From assembly GCF_000764305.2 (NCBI RefSeq), contig NW_025937524.1:558001-622000 (forward strand): a stretch of 64,000 nucleotides of DNA, written 5' to 3'. A program made the translations under genes and the position numbers. This document shows positions 1-12,294 of the stretch, piece after piece. Every line of letters begins with the position of its first letter. The first letter of the stretch is position 1. The notes under the pieces were generated by a model, which was not told the DNA's origin, searched no databases, and worked only from the letters and a program-made list of their open reading frames with translations. The DNA comes from Hyalella azteca (taxonomy: Eukaryota; Arthropoda; Malacostraca; Amphipoda; Hyalellidae).

Positions 1-139
1 ATTAAATTTTTAAAATGTTTGGTTCGATTTCATTTCTAGTTGAGAGCTCATGTTTTTTCCTCTTGAACTATCAGTGAGCATTTGTCCAGCAGCGCTTTCA
101 GATATTGCGGACGGTGGCTGATCTCGATTCCACAGCGTC

Positions 140-478
140 ACGTATCTTAAGTGTACAGAGTGTCGTCACGCATATCTAAAGTGTACAGAGTGTCGTCACA
201 CGTATCTAAAGTGTGCAGTGTCATCACACGTATCTAAAGTATACATAGTGTCATCATACGTATCTGAAGTGTACAGTGTCATCACACGTATCTAAAGTGT
301 ACATAGTGTCATCACACGTATATAAAGTGTACAGAGTGTCATCACACGTATCTAAAGTGTACATAGTGTCATCACGCGTATCCTGAGGCACACAAATCGT
401 CATCACGCGTATCCTGAGGCACACAAATCGTCATCACGCGTATCCTGAGGCACACAAATCGTCATCACGCGTATCCTG
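140..478. repeat. Two adjacent roughly 31-bp tandem arrays
   Basis: First a GTATCTAAAGTGTACAGAGT unit, then a related GCGTATCCTGAGGCACACAA unit (31 bp, about four copies). They share GTCATCAC and are probably divergent halves of one array. Confidence 0.85.
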
Positions 479-604
479 AGGAGCGCAAACATGGCATCAA
501 CGTTACACGACACGCAGCGTCTCAAGTGTTCAAAAGAGAAGGAGCAAAATGCACCAAATGTGAATACCAAGTTCATTGTGATGCATCACTGCATGTTTAT
601 ACTG

Positions 605-835
605 ACCTGAGACAGTGTATCCTGATACCCAGTAGGGGACAGTGTATACCGATACCCAGTAGGGGACAGTGTATACCGATACCCAGTAGAGGACAGTGTA
701 TACTGATACCCAGTATAGGACAGTGTATACTGATAGTGTATACTGATACCCAGTAGAAGACAGAGTATACTGATACCCAGTAGGGGACAGTGTTTACTGA
801 CGCGATCAGTAGAGGGTAATATATACTGACCTGGT
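605..835. repeat. 27-bp tandem array
   Basis: Eight or so units of GACAGTGTATACCGATACCC followed by AGTAGGG. Since 27 is a multiple of three, both strands are open here; neither frame is a gene. Confidence 0.85.
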
Positions 836-1442
836 CAGTGTGGGGCGGTAGGGGCCAGGCTGCCCTCGCTAAAATGATGGGCCGAATGAATAACTCAGAG
901 ACAATTTTGTGAAATAACAAATTCGTAACGAAAATTCAAATGAAAGCAGAAACTAAAGCCAAAGTCAAATGAAAATTAACCTCAGAAGTCACACCGAAAA
1001 AGAAATGTTAAGGCTAAGTTTTCAGAATATAAATAGCATTTAATCAATGAGTAAAAATTTTCGTATATTTTCAATTATAATTCATGAATTACTGCATTTC
1101 AAAATGAAGAATCATTTGATTAAAAAAATCGCTAACAAAACGTGATTTTTTTGGATCTGCGATTCCCGTTCCGTAAATACAACACACTAACCGCTTTCGC
1201 AACACTTCTACACTGGCATACATCTTAATGTTCTGTATTATTAAGAGGCAAAATTTGAGGTTTTAGTCAACTATGTTATTAGTTCAAATGTCGCTACAAA
1301 GAAAATTAATTACGACTGTAGGCTAGTGAAATGGCGGCTTGCTTCTTATAACTATTGGCACAAACGCGCACTAGTATGACGATTGTTTATAACGCATGTG
1401 AGGGCGCTGTAAGAATACGTGCACTGGCGAACACATGCAAGC

Positions 1443-1845
1443 AGAGGGTGGTGAGTGGTGAGTGGTGAGTGGTGAGTGATGAGTAGGGAGTTATGAGTGG
1501 TGATTGGTGAGTGGTGAATGATGAGTGGTGAGTGGTGAGTAGAGAGTGATGAGTAGGGAGTGATGAGTGGTGAGTGATGAGTGATGAGTGGTGAGTGATG
1601 AGCGATGAGTGGTGAGTGATGAGTAGGGAGTGATGAGTAGTGAGTGATGAGTGGTGAGTGATGAGTGGTGAGTGATGAGTGGTGAGTGATGAGTGGTGAG
1701 TGATGAGTGGTGAGTAGAGAGTGANGATGAGTAGAGAGTGATGAGTAGAGAGTGATGAGTAGAGAGTGATGAGTAGAGAGTGATGAGTAGAGAGTGATGA
1801 GTAGAGAGTGATGAGTAGTGAGTGATAAGTAGTGAGTGATGACAA
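1443..1845. repeat. GTGAGT-rich tandem array
   Basis: Continuous GTGAGTGATGAGTGGTGAGT-type units, with later units GATGAGTAGAGA. An N at 1,725 marks an assembly join. The plus strand carries dozens of GTGAGT or GTGAGTGG motifs. The open minus frame (Ser/Leu/Thr/His) is an artefact. Confidence 0.9.
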
Positions 1846-3235
1846 CATCAACTAGTCGACAAGTCAGTGACGTTGGTGCACGGTCTCAACAATCCTGACC
1901 CGAGTGAAGGTGTCGCATTGTATCCAACATATGAACAAGCAAGCTTATGGACCCATGCATTATAGACCTTCTGTATCTACGTACTGATAGTAAGGATCTA
2001 AAATTTTGATAATCATGCCTAAAAGTAGGTGTGAAAATATTCATAAGGTTAGCAGGTTAAATATTTTAGCACCTTGATCACTTTTCTGCTATTAAATTTG
2101 CTGCGCAATCAGCGCTCACATTCGTACTTACAGCGAGTTCGGATGAACACCATAATCATTAAAGTGGTTAAATGGTCTAATGAGATATGAATGGTCTCGT
2201 AAATTATGAGTTATGTATAATATCTAAAGTCTAATGAGTGATGAATGACACGAATGGTCTAGTAAGTTATGCTTGGAAATACAGAGTTATAACGAGTTAA
2301 CTTATTGCACGTTGCAGAAAGCTTTGATAATATATTTTCAAAATTTCATTCAAAAATTGATCTTGCTCATTCAACATTAAATAATATGACATGAACTATT
2401 TCGATATTCTTGTGAAATGGTGTAATGCTCTAGTTTATTTAAAATCGGATTATAAATGTATCAATAAATTTTCCGATCAGCTCGGTGGCCAGATTATCTA
2501 AAGCCTCGATTATTTCCGAGTATTTTCATTCCCAATTTCTACTAAATCTGTAACGGGTTCGTATTTCGGTGAACAACAGCAAGCCTCAAGTAAACTTACA
2601 ACGTCAATAAACTTATAACGAATAACGAACATATCAACATGAGAGTAAATCCCTACCTCCTGAATTCACAAACAAGGGGATGGGTGAATGATGATTCAAA
2701 TTTATCTCGCCGCGGGTTAAAGAGCTTTTCTTTCATTATAATAAAGTAAATAAAATTATTCTTTTTTCTAATTAAATGTAGCAGACTCAAAGGTAATATT
2801 TGTTCAGATCAACCGAGTTGCAGCAGACACTAGGATAAAATTCTATACTGGTTTCCTTCTATAGAACTGGCAAAACGATTTATTAAAAATCTAGAAATCC
2901 AGTTACTGTGGTAAACTATAATTTTTCCTTTGATTCTCTGTCAAATTATGCAGTTATGATGCGGTAATGAAAACTACAAAGACATTTTGATTTCCTTGTG
3001 TATACTGATGAAGAAGTATGGCAAGATATTGTATACGAGAATCTGCTTGATCTTCAAGAACTACATGCTAATTTATATAATATGTTCGCAATTTGAGGTA
3101 TGAAATCTAACAAAATCAACGTACAGATTATTTGCAGTTAAGTTATATGCTAAGCTTTCGACGGCAAACGAAGATAATCAAGCAAGCCAATGTTCTCATA
3201 TTTGGTCTTTCTATAGTTGTTTATGTATCATCGCT
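1846..3235. other. Unique AT-rich sequence, no gene seen
   Basis: AT-rich sequence without recognisable coding or repeat structure on either strand. Confidence 0.5.
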
Positions 3236-3245
3236 CTAGTTGACC

Positions 3246-3517
3246 GGCATGATTGCGCGTGTGTCGTAAGGTTGTGCATGATTGCGCGTATGTCGTAAGA
3301 TTGTGCATGATTGCGCGTGTGTCGTAAGATTGTGCATGATTGCGCGTGTGTCGTAAGATTGCGCATGATTGCGCGTGTGTCGTAAGATTGTGAATGATTG
3401 CACGTGTGTCGTAAGATTGAGCATGATTGCGCGTATGTCGTAAGATTGCGCATGATTGCGCGTGTGTCGTAAGATTGCGCGTGTATCGTAAGATTTCGCA
3501 TGATTGCACGTGTGTCT
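3246..3517. repeat. 29-bp tandem array
   Basis: About nine units built on GCGCGTGTGTCGTAAGATTG and ATGATT. All three minus frames are open because the unit lacks stop codons on that strand. Each unit carries GTAAGA on the plus strand. Confidence 0.9.
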
Positions 3518-3998
3518 CACACCATAAATTCAAAGGAAGTTTGATTTGAGTGATTCGCTATATAAGTAGTCCGTAAGTGGTCTCGAGCTGCCGTCGTGCA
3601 AGCGGAGAGCCATCTTTAGGCAAGTGCGAGATATCTTAGCAATGAACCAGCTAATACAACTCATGTTAACGTAACAAATTCCTTTCATGATTTAATATCA
3701 GTAAAATGAATGTGCACGAGCATTAAATTTTAATGTACGCGCACGAACTTCGGTGACCGATAGCCAATGAATGAGAAATTATAAATAAGGAAAAAAATAA
3801 TCTCATTGTTGAAAATAACAATAATAATACGTGCACCAGCCGTTATTAAAATAATTTGGAAAAACGCGCACGAATGATAGAATGAGGTCTAGAAAATATA
3901 ACGAAATGGTTCGCATGCGAAATGGGAGAAAAAATGGATATAAAAGAATAAATGAATATAAAATAAATAATGGGGCGCGAGGGCAGCCACGCCCCTAC

Positions 3999-4150
3999 CC
4001 GATGCTGCTCCTCTTGCCGGTGGTCGAGGTCTCGATGACGGTGGTGACTTCGGTCTCGCCAGGATACCCAGACGACTCGGTCGCCTCGGTGGTCGTAATC
4101 ACCCGCTTGGTGATTTTCTTAGTGCCCACTTTCTTAATGCCCGTCGACAT
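3999..4150 (-). CDS. Small first-exon candidate in a CpG-rich region
   Basis: From ATG at 4150 the minus strand encodes MSTGIKKVGTKKITKRVITT and continues Thr/Glu/Ser-rich to ...TTGKRSSIG. The frame ends in TAG at 3,995-3,997 if unspliced, but a GTAGGG donor after base 3,999 would make it a 50-codon coding first exon. The sequence is strongly codon-like (GC-rich third positions, Lys/Thr repeats) and differs from the AT-rich surroundings. Upstream, 4,150-4,600 is CpG-rich, with an arthropod-type TCAGT initiator near 4,207. No family was recognised. Because it lies on the Lmpt strand, downstream of LIM1, it could begin a short LIM-only isoform whose remaining exons are off the window; that is inference only. 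Confidence 0.4.
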
Positions 4151-4720
4151 CTTGCTTCACTTTTGCACTAAACTTGCGACGAGAGATAACCAACACGGCG
4201 AACACTGATCGAGCACTGCCACACGAGTCGCTCTTACACCTCCGACACTCGCGCTACTCGGCCAAGTCACGACTGGAAGAAAGATTGGGCGATCGGCCCA
4301 AAGCTGGGGCCACCCGCCAGCATTCCTGCCGCGCCCCCCGTCCCTGTGCCTCAACTTTTCAGAGGACTCTCGTTCTCACCGCCCTTCCCCATGGGACCAC
4401 AGGTGGGCTACACCTGCTGCGCTTCTTCATTGGTGGAGACTTTCGTCAACCCAAGCCATGCACCCATTGGCGCGCAGAGCATCTCGGTCGGTTGGAGCAT
4501 AAGAACAAACCTATGAAAATCGAGCGGATGAAACACCTCTGCGAGCAAGAATGATGCGGTAAAAACACGACTCTTCCTCTTGCTTGTCGAGATTCTTAAC
4601 AAAGATTGAAGCCCAGGTCACAAAAACTGCGCACCCCTCCTCCACGCAAGAAGCAAGCGAAGGCGAAAAATTAAACTGTTAAGAGCACCGCGTTTGTCAC
4701 TCGCGAAGCTCACTGACTGT
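4151..4720 (-). promoter_or_regulatory. CpG-rich promoter-like region
   Basis: GC- and CpG-rich block in AT-rich surroundings, ending at the ATG of the 4,150 candidate. Reading the minus strand, GATCAGTG near 4,207 resembles an arthropod initiator; no TATA box is evident about 30 bases upstream. Open frames on both strands here look like composition effects rather than genes. Confidence 0.35.
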
Positions 4721-6016
4721 TTGTGCAGCGGCCAAAAGAGTCGAATATTTTACTAGCTTTCATTGCGAGAAATTCAGTGTTTCTGACTCTTTTGAAATCA
4801 ATTATTTACGAACAGCGAAGATATTTATTTATCTCTCGATCCAGCAAGTTGAATCAACCATTAAATTTAATTTCTAAATGGAAAATTAAGGGAGAAATTT
4901 TTTTAATTCAAAATTCATAAAAGGTTCAATTTTGAAAAGTTGGGGAGATTGACCGGTGCCTGGACGACACATGAGTGACCGCAGATTGCACGGTAGATGC
5001 CTCCATGGTTAATGAGTCATCAATTATGAGGAAGTGTCTGTGGACTCATAAATTAGACATTTAGACCGCACCCCAGCGAGCCAACTCTATTAATGGCGCG
5101 CGTGTCTTATATTTCGGGCAGTGAGGCAGCGAGATGTCGCCCCCGTCCTTAACAAAATTTAGAGTCGCCCCAGCTTCTGGTAATACAAATCAGAAGCTGC
5201 CGCGCCTGTAAATTTTCACTGGGTCCTTGCAGTACGCTGCCGTCCAACGACTAGCTCCGAATCAGAAGTGAACAAGAAGTGCGGAAGTTCGATTCGAATT
5301 GTGAAGCCAGAAAATAAAAGAAACGAATGAAACTTAAGAAGTATGCGAAATCAGAAGGAGTAACAATGAGATAAAACTGTAGCATAGATGCTTAAGCAGC
5401 GTGAAGACCGTCAACTCTCGAACTTCAGCGAATTTAGACAAATTTTGAGAATGAGAGGGTTACTGCTAGTGCGGATTTGGCCTAGAAATGAAAATCTTGT
5501 CATTTCAAGATGACTAGTATAAAGATTAGTAAAATGGGGACACTTGAAGAGCTTGTTCTTTCTAAACAATAGGACAAAATTTATTAAATTCCTAGAAAAA
5601 TAAAGGATATAATTTAAAATAAGTGAATGAACTGTTTTAGTGAAATTAGGTTATGTTTTTATGATTTAACTAACTGATAAAATATCAGTTTGTCACAAGC
5701 ATAATCATGATCTACATTTTAATTGAAAATCATTGTCGTACTTGGAAGAAGCGCCGTGTTGCAATATGACAAAAAACTCACACAATTTGCAGCAAAAAAA
5801 TTCTAGTGCGGCCAAAGGTGCAAAATTTACTCTCCGTGCTGTAACTTTCAGTTAAACTTTCGGTAGCCACTGATTGATCGAGGTTCACTTCACAGCCGAC
5901 GTCGATCAGCCAATGGCTACGAACAAAATAATAAATATCATAGACTAACAGAAATTGTTCAGGTTCCGATTAAACTTCAATATACCTGATCATCCTCCTG
6001 GTGAGCAGAGTGGAGC
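4721..6016. other. No gene seen apart from the hairpin repeat
   Basis: AT-rich, with no coding signal; contains the hairpin repeat copy at 5,149-5,224. Confidence 0.5.
5149..5224 (-). repeat. Short hairpin repeat, copy 1
   Basis: A 76-bp copy of an element also present twice in tandem at 14,992-15,142 in the opposite orientation. The core is CCCCAGCTTCTG...CAGAAGCTG, a perfect 9-bp inverted pair. The ends are AACAAAATTTAGAG and AAATTTTCACTGGG. Confidence 0.7.
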
Positions 6017-6164
6017 TTAGAGTTTACAGCTGCACTGGTGCTCGGGCCTGCACCTCCCGCTCTGGCAGATCCAATTTCTCGACCTTTACTTGTATCCGCT
6101 ACGGTCCTGTGGCTCGGACCAGCACCTCCAGCTCTGGCAGATCCAATTTCTCGACACTGGCGAC
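6017..6164 (+). other. Possible exon with triplicated GTAAGT donor
   Basis: Between an acceptor-like TTTACAG and a perfect donor GGCGAC followed by GTAAGT, a stretch stays open on the plus strand. It contains a partial internal duplication (CTCTGGCAGATCCAATTTCT occurs twice). The GTAAGT donor then recurs in the following units (near 6,165, 6,208 and 6,252). The minus strand is also open, as MAESARNGAV... ending at 6,099, so strand and coding status are unresolved. No family was recognised. Confidence 0.25.
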
Positions 6165-6309
6165 GTAAGTACAGGACTGAGCAGGACTTGATGTATCACT
6201 AGCAACGTAAGTGCAGGACTGAGCAGGACTTGATGTATCACTGGCGACGACGTAAGTTGCACACACCGCACCATTTCGAGCACTTTCCGCCATGGGTTTG
6301 TTTACTGAA

Positions 6310-7685
6310 CGCATCTCGCCCCGTCACTCATGACTGATGCGATGTTTCAGGAGCCGCCGTCTAGTACGGGACATATAACTTCTAATATATCGTAGGAATT
6401 AAATCAAAATCCAGGGCAAACAAGTGAAAGAATAATTCCGATCACCACTGCATTCAAGATCCATACACAAGTTTCTCCGAGGATAATCTTTGTTTGAATA
6501 CTGTACACACGAGATTTCAGCAGGTTTCTTCACTACAGAGTAGCCTAAACTCTCATCAATTAATGCTTGCAGAATGCAGAGCCTTCAGACAAAAAAGCAC
6601 ATTAGAATAATTAGATCAATTTTTTTGCAAGAGTGCATTATGAATAATCCAGGCGAGACGAATAAAAGTCCCATTCAAGTATGCAGTTCAGCAATCAAAT
6701 TTTACGGAAATATGTCATTTGTTTGAGCTTGCAAGGCTGAACGTCTAGTGGATGTTGCACGTAAAAATATACTTAAAAGAGTACAGATGCAGGAACGCTA
6801 AGAAATCAAGAGCCGGTTTTTAGCCTCGGCGGAGCATTTTATGGCCTTTCTCTCCAAAAGAAGGCCGCTATACTTCAAAGTATGATACAGTGAATAGATC
6901 TGATTTGATTTTTATCACAATAAGAAGGCTTGGTCAGTTGCTATAAAACGAAAACATAATTCACAGGGGATATGCTATATAAAGGGATTAAATCAACGGA
7001 GTCACACTTGAAGCCAATCAACCAGTGAAGTTAACTGTCTTACTTAACTAATTAACTGACTAACTAACTAACTAACTGTCTAACTTAACAGTCAGCTGTT
7101 TTTAATAGATTGGTTGTGTAATTTTCCGGAATAACATTTCTTTTATAGTAATAATATATGAGCGAAGACGCATGTCACGGCGGCGCGCGAGATCAAAAGC
7201 ACACGCACGCAGCGAGAAGTTCACCAGCGGGAGGTGTGCTCGCCGTCATAACAAAGCAATACAAGAATTATTCCAGACAAGATTACAAGAGAAAACACCA
7301 ATTGTTTATAAATTAATATAATAATAATTATATATTATTATATATAATATAATAATTAATCAAGCATAAATTATTAACATTATGGCAGATTTAATGCAGA
7401 TACTTTCCTAAAATAAGGCTGTTAATAATCTATGAATTTTATCTGTACTGAAACATCAACAATTAACTGGCTCATACCGGATGATTCACAGAAACTTCTT
7501 TTTTTTTTATTTCGCGCCAAGCAGCCAGATGTTGTATGAAAAAGATGAAAGTATTTCATATAAAAGGCAAGTTTATGAAGTTTTGTGTTCTTCCTAGTCA
7601 GTAGCCACTACGCACTGGACAAGTGAGCAGCGTGAGTTTGCTGTTGAGGCCTAGGTACTTTTCCATGGGTCGCTCCATTGACCAG
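6310..7685. other. No gene seen
   Basis: AT-rich sequence, including TAACTAACTAACTGAC simple repeats at 7,035-7,090 and an AT-only patch near 7,310-7,360. Confidence 0.5.
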
Positions 7686-7689
7686 CGAC

Positions 7690-8098
7690 AATATTTTTCA
7701 GAGCGCTTCATCTCCCTGAGGTGACCATCTTTGGCCGGCCCGATCCCTCGATTTGGCTCCGTGTGATATTTTTAATGGGGTTATCTTATATCAATTGTTT
7801 ACAATGACTGTCCAAGGACCCAACCTCATTTGAAGAACAACATATGCCAAGCCATAGCTTACATACCCGTCAATTAATATGCTTCAGCGAGTTGAACAGA
7901 ACTTCAAAAATCAACTAACGGAATGAATTAGCAATGGGGGCCGTCATTAATTTGTCCTATGTCATCTTCAAAACTAAATGATACAAAAACTCAGGTAATT
8001 TCTTTTTCAATAAAATTTATATTGTAATGATATCTTTACTAGTTTTTTTTATTGACCTTTCAAATCAGGAAGTTTTTTTTTTTTTTGAACCTCCCTGT
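7690..8098 (+). pseudogene. Decayed Tc1/mariner-related (DDE_3) transposase, 3' end
   Basis: The plus strand encodes WPARSLDLAPCDIF, the conserved block around the second catalytic Asp of DDE_3-type transposases. Further on, NMLQRVEQNFKNQLTE followed by ISNGGRH matches the usual C-terminus. Frameshifts and stops separate the blocks. The sequence after it ends TTTGAACCTCCCTGTA, a plausible right terminal repeat of the ACAGGGAGGTTC type with TA. The 5' half is missing or unrecognisable. Confidence 0.7.
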
Positions 8099-8099
8099 A

Positions 8100-9410
8100 C
8101 ATTCATCATCAAATTAAGCTATACAGGAGATGAGCACACGCGAACCTCGGCTCGCAAGGAATGATTCATCAGTAGGATGAATGCAGACTTTCATCACAAG
8201 GCTTCACTGTCCTCGGAGCGCGCGTTCAATTAGCTTTGTATTGCACTATAGTAACATTGCTTTCATTCGACGTCATCTCAAACAACGTGTGATCATCACC
8301 ACAAGTGATCTCACCTCAGCGCCCACGATGATGCTTGTAGGCACTGTATGCATGCATGCATCATTCAAAGATAATATTAAAGATAATTATTATTGCACAT
8401 GAATGCTGAAGCAACACTCCCATCATATATATACCTATATATATGGCAATGCTATAACATTAAACCATGCTATGCCATCCTATACCATCGAGGCCAAATA
8501 CTTTATAGTTAGTTGCTCACATAATCAAATGGATGTGAAACTTGTGTTTTATTTTTGAAGATTTGTCAGAAATCTTCGTTTTTGACACAAAGTAACAATG
8601 CCACGATCCAAGAATTGATGTGTCATCATGAAAAAATGTTTAAATTTTTGACCATCCAGAAGAGGCGTATGCCCGGAAGTCATTTTAATTGTGGATAGAA
8701 TAAAATCGGAACATCATCCCAGTAATCCTAGTGCAGTGACCAGCTCCGGCATCACCTTGGCTAACTAAATCCCAGTAATCTAGGATTTAGGCAATAATTT
8801 ATTAAATATATAATAAATAAATAAAGAAAAATAAAAACAAGAATTTACACGTGGCAGGCATCTCATTCTGGTTATAAGATTAGAGAATCACTAATTGTGA
8901 TTATTCGCTAGTCGAGAAAGCGATTGATTGAATGCCTGGCACTGAGTCAGCATTAACAACATCACGTGAGCGATACCGTTGATGTTCTCAGCGGTCTACT
9001 CAGAGTCTATAAAAGGGCTGGACACTTTAAACAAGCCCCTCAGTAGCATGCCGACGTATGAGGGTGCAAGCCGTGCACCTGTACCTCTGTAATGACTTTG
9101 ATACCTACATACCGCCCCTTATCAAAACAAGTCTCAGGTAGTTTAGTTGTCTTTACTTATCCCTCTACATAGTCGGAGAATCTCTGTCCGCATGTACATC
9201 CTATTTTCGACCAGCATTACCCGACCCTTCTATTTTTACACGACTAGAATTTATCATGCAAGAATAGAAAGATTTGTGCAGGCAGCAGAAAGTTAAATTG
9301 GTTTAAGAGTACATTTAACTGAGAAAAAAACATGAAGTTCGTTTGAATTTTGTAAGGCAGTGGCAAAGATTTGCCATTCATCAGGCGTATGCTATTTATC
9401 CCACTAATCA
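8100..9410. other. No gene seen
   Basis: Unique sequence; short open frames near 8,181-8,402 have no gene-like features. Confidence 0.45.
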
Positions 9411-9700
9411 AAAAAATAGTTATCGTTTACAAGATACCGCCTGAAATCGAAACTTATTTCTGCAACCACCATGGTTGTATTTGAAATGTTGCGATCACAA
9501 CTATAAGTAGGAAATGAAGTGGAACCTCGAACCACAGAAGTAGCTAAACTCGGGCACTCAAATTGCATAAGATACCGCCTGAAATCGAAATTTATTTCTG
9601 CAACTAACATGGTTGTATTTGAAATGTTGCGATAACCACTAAGTAGAAAATGAAGTGGAACTTCCAACCACAGAAGTAGCTGAACTCGGGCACTCAAATT
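9411..9700. repeat. Tandem duplication of about 145 bp
   Basis: AAGATACCGCCTGAAATCGA starts each of two copies (9,430 and 9,570), which share GGTTGTATTTGAAATGTTGC and GAAGTGGAAC. They have diverged by small substitutions and indels. Confidence 0.85.
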
Positions 9701-10980
9701 TTATTCAATAGGAAACAGACCTCGCAAAGTTACGGCAATTTCCCCCCGACGACACACAGAGTCTTGAGTTGAACAAACGAGTACGCGCGTGTCGTAAAAA
9801 GCGAGTACTGTCATCGTCGCGAACTACAGACAGTTTGACAGACGCGAGTCTGTCTCACAGTTTGACAGTATGATTTATTTTATACTAGCAGGTTTGACAG
9901 CGTAGCCCGGACAGAATAATTTCTACAATTTCAAAATTCTGTCATATCCATCATTCCAAATCCCGTCCTTTACGTTACATCGAATGCCGACAATAATAAT
10001 AAAGTTAATGTGTGCTAGCTAAAGAAGGAGCCGTTGAAACTCAATTTTTACATGATATATCTTTCATTTAACTCTCGTTTCATTACATATATGACAGAGC
10101 TATTTAACGTCTTTTTATTGTATTAAGAACAGTAATTTGAAAACAAGCTTCAATTTTTTATCTAATCTTTTCCTCCCAGTTAGCAATGCCTTGCTATTCT
10201 CGCAGTAAGAATGAATTTTCCAGGTAATAGGCCCAGGTGAATTTTCCAGGTCCATGTAATATGCCGACACGATAAGTATCCTGGATACGTACGCGTCCAA
10301 ACAGCCCCTATATATTTACGATGCCAGGCCTACAACAAACAAAAACCACCAAACAAAGCTTGATAAATACGTACAAGATTATACGGGTCTATTATCATAT
10401 TATTATTATTATTTACGAATGCTGGCTTTGAAAATACAGCACAGGGTGTTTCCTATAGCGCCGCAAGGCAAAGAGGCACATTGGCCGATTTGTCAGACTT
10501 TCCAAACTTGCGTTCGTTGGCCGAGCGGTTTTGTCCTACGTTGATCATAAGGAAGAATTAGGAATATTACATCTGGCAACGATTATAATACAGTAATTAC
10601 TGGATTACAGTAGCAATTGATTTTAGTAAACATTTTGGGACAAATGAAGAGCCTAAGTTAGAATGTTTAACTCAGAGTTCGAAACTTTCTAACAATTTGT
10701 GGCAATATTTACAGTCCAGCGCAGTGAGCCAGCACTTTTTATAGGCCTTAAGTGATAAGTGATATCCTTCCCAAATTGATAGCAAAATTTAAGGGAATAG
10801 TCAGAAGTGAGAGCTACGGTGCAGTTTTTAAACAAAAAGAGAAGTGCTACGGAAACAATCGAATGAATCGAATGCATATCTAAAGGCAGCAATAATGCAC
10901 GTAACAGAACAATAACTTCTTCGCAGTTCTTCTACATGCAGCCAAAGAACTGTGAATAGAATGAAGTGAGAACCTGTGGA
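9701..10980. other. No gene seen
   Basis: AT-rich sequence without coding signal. CAGGGTGTTTCC near 10,443 resembles a DNA-transposon end but has no visible partner. Confidence 0.4.
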
Positions 10981-10984
10981 ACGA

Positions 10985-11500
10985 TTGAGTACGCAGACAG
11001 CACGTAGAAAGCAAGCAGGCAGCACGTAGAAAGCACGTAGAAAGCAAGCAGAAAGCAGGTAGAGAGCACGCAGATATCAAGACAAATACAACAGGTGAAC
11101 TAATAAAGGCAAAAAACACCCATGCAGCGTCAGTCAACAGCAAACAGTAATCTTAAGACAGCTGCTTGTAGAAGCGACAGCAGCGCCCAACACAAGTACA
11201 GGAGGAACAGCGAACAGCGTACGGTGAACACACGTACAGGAGGAACAGCGAACAGCGTACGGTGAACACAAGTACTGGAGGACCAGCGAACAGCGTACGG
11301 TGAACACACGTACAGGAGGACCAGCGAACAGCGTACGGTGAACACAAGTACTGGAGGACCAGCGAACAGCGTACGGTGAACACAAGTACAGGAGGACCAG
11401 CGAACAGCGTACGGTNAACAGATGCGGCAGTAAACAGGAGCAACAGAGAACAGGTGCGGCAGTAAACAGGAGCAACAGATGCGGCAGTAAACAGGAGAAT
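10985..11500. repeat. Compound array with a 38-bp core
   Basis: Short AGAAAGCACGTAG units (10,985-11,075), then about six 38-bp units (ACCAGCGAACAGCGTACGGT core) at 11,195-11,415. After an N at 11,416 come CAGATGCGGCAGTAAACAGG units. Open minus frames are artefacts. Confidence 0.85.
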
Positions 11501-11633
11501 ATGAGACAAGTAGCAGCAGGGAACAGAGAACAGGAGCCGGCAGGGGCAGCACTAATGTGGCTTGCCACGTCGGCGGGACGAAGCCGCTATTTTGGGCCGC
11601 GGTTTGGCGGAGCTCTGAAGCCCTCTGCCCTGC

Positions 11634-11940
11634 CCTCAATACCCTCACGCTTGCCTCACTGCCCTCACACTACCCTCACTCTGCCCTCACTCTGCCCTCG
11701 ATACCCTCACACTACCTTCACGCTGGCCTCACCACTTTCACTACCCTCACACTATAATCACGCTGCCCCTCACACAGCCCTCTCATTACCCTCACGCTGC
11801 CCTCACCACCCTCACCACCCTCACACTACTCTCACGCTGCCCTCACACAGCCCTCTCACTACCCTACCACTACCCTCACATTGCCCTCACATTGCCCTCA
11901 CCACCCTCACACTACCCTCACGCTGCCCTGCCCTCACTGC
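11634..11940. repeat. CCCTCAC-rich degenerate array
   Basis: Units of ACCCTCACACTACCCTCACG and similar. On the minus strand every unit reads GTGAGGG. The 168-codon plus frame over it is an artefact. Confidence 0.85.
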
Positions 11941-12052
11941 AGGAATAACAAACACACAGTCCGCTAGCTTCATAAAATGCATTCTAATTAAGTTAGTAAT
12001 GACATAAATATTAATTACGTGTCTCCTGTGCCTTTGGAATATTCAAGAATCC

Positions 12053-12291
12053 TGGGGCCGTATTATCAAAACTTCGTAAGTACGCAAAATCGACTTGCGA
12101 GTGGCGTTGCTATGACAACGTAATACTAGCGGTGGTGTTATAAAAACATTTGCGCGGGAAAAAATTTAGGCTTTTAGCTAAGACTTGCGTACGAAAGTTT
12201 TGATAATGCCAAAATTAGGGTGTAATTACGTACCACATAACTTTTTTGTCGTAAGTACAAAAAGTTACGAAGTTTTGATAATCCGGCCCCA
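12053..12291. mobile_element. MITE with GGGGCCG terminal inverted repeats
   Basis: 239 bp with ends TGGGGCCGTATTATCAAAAC and its near-complement GTTTTGATAATCCGGCCCCA. A second, internal inverted pair (ACTTGCGTACGAAAGTTTTG) sits inside. No coding capacity; the superfamily was not assigned. Confidence 0.7.
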
Positions 12292-12294
12292 GCA

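Noticed and set aside
4174..4554. 126-codon plus-strand frame in the CpG-rich block
   Set aside because: Composition-driven; the opposite strand holds the better start and codon pattern, and no motif was seen.
11130..11648. 172-codon Cys/Leu-rich minus frame
   Set aside because: Encoded by the 38-bp array and crossing an N; alternate frames are equally open.
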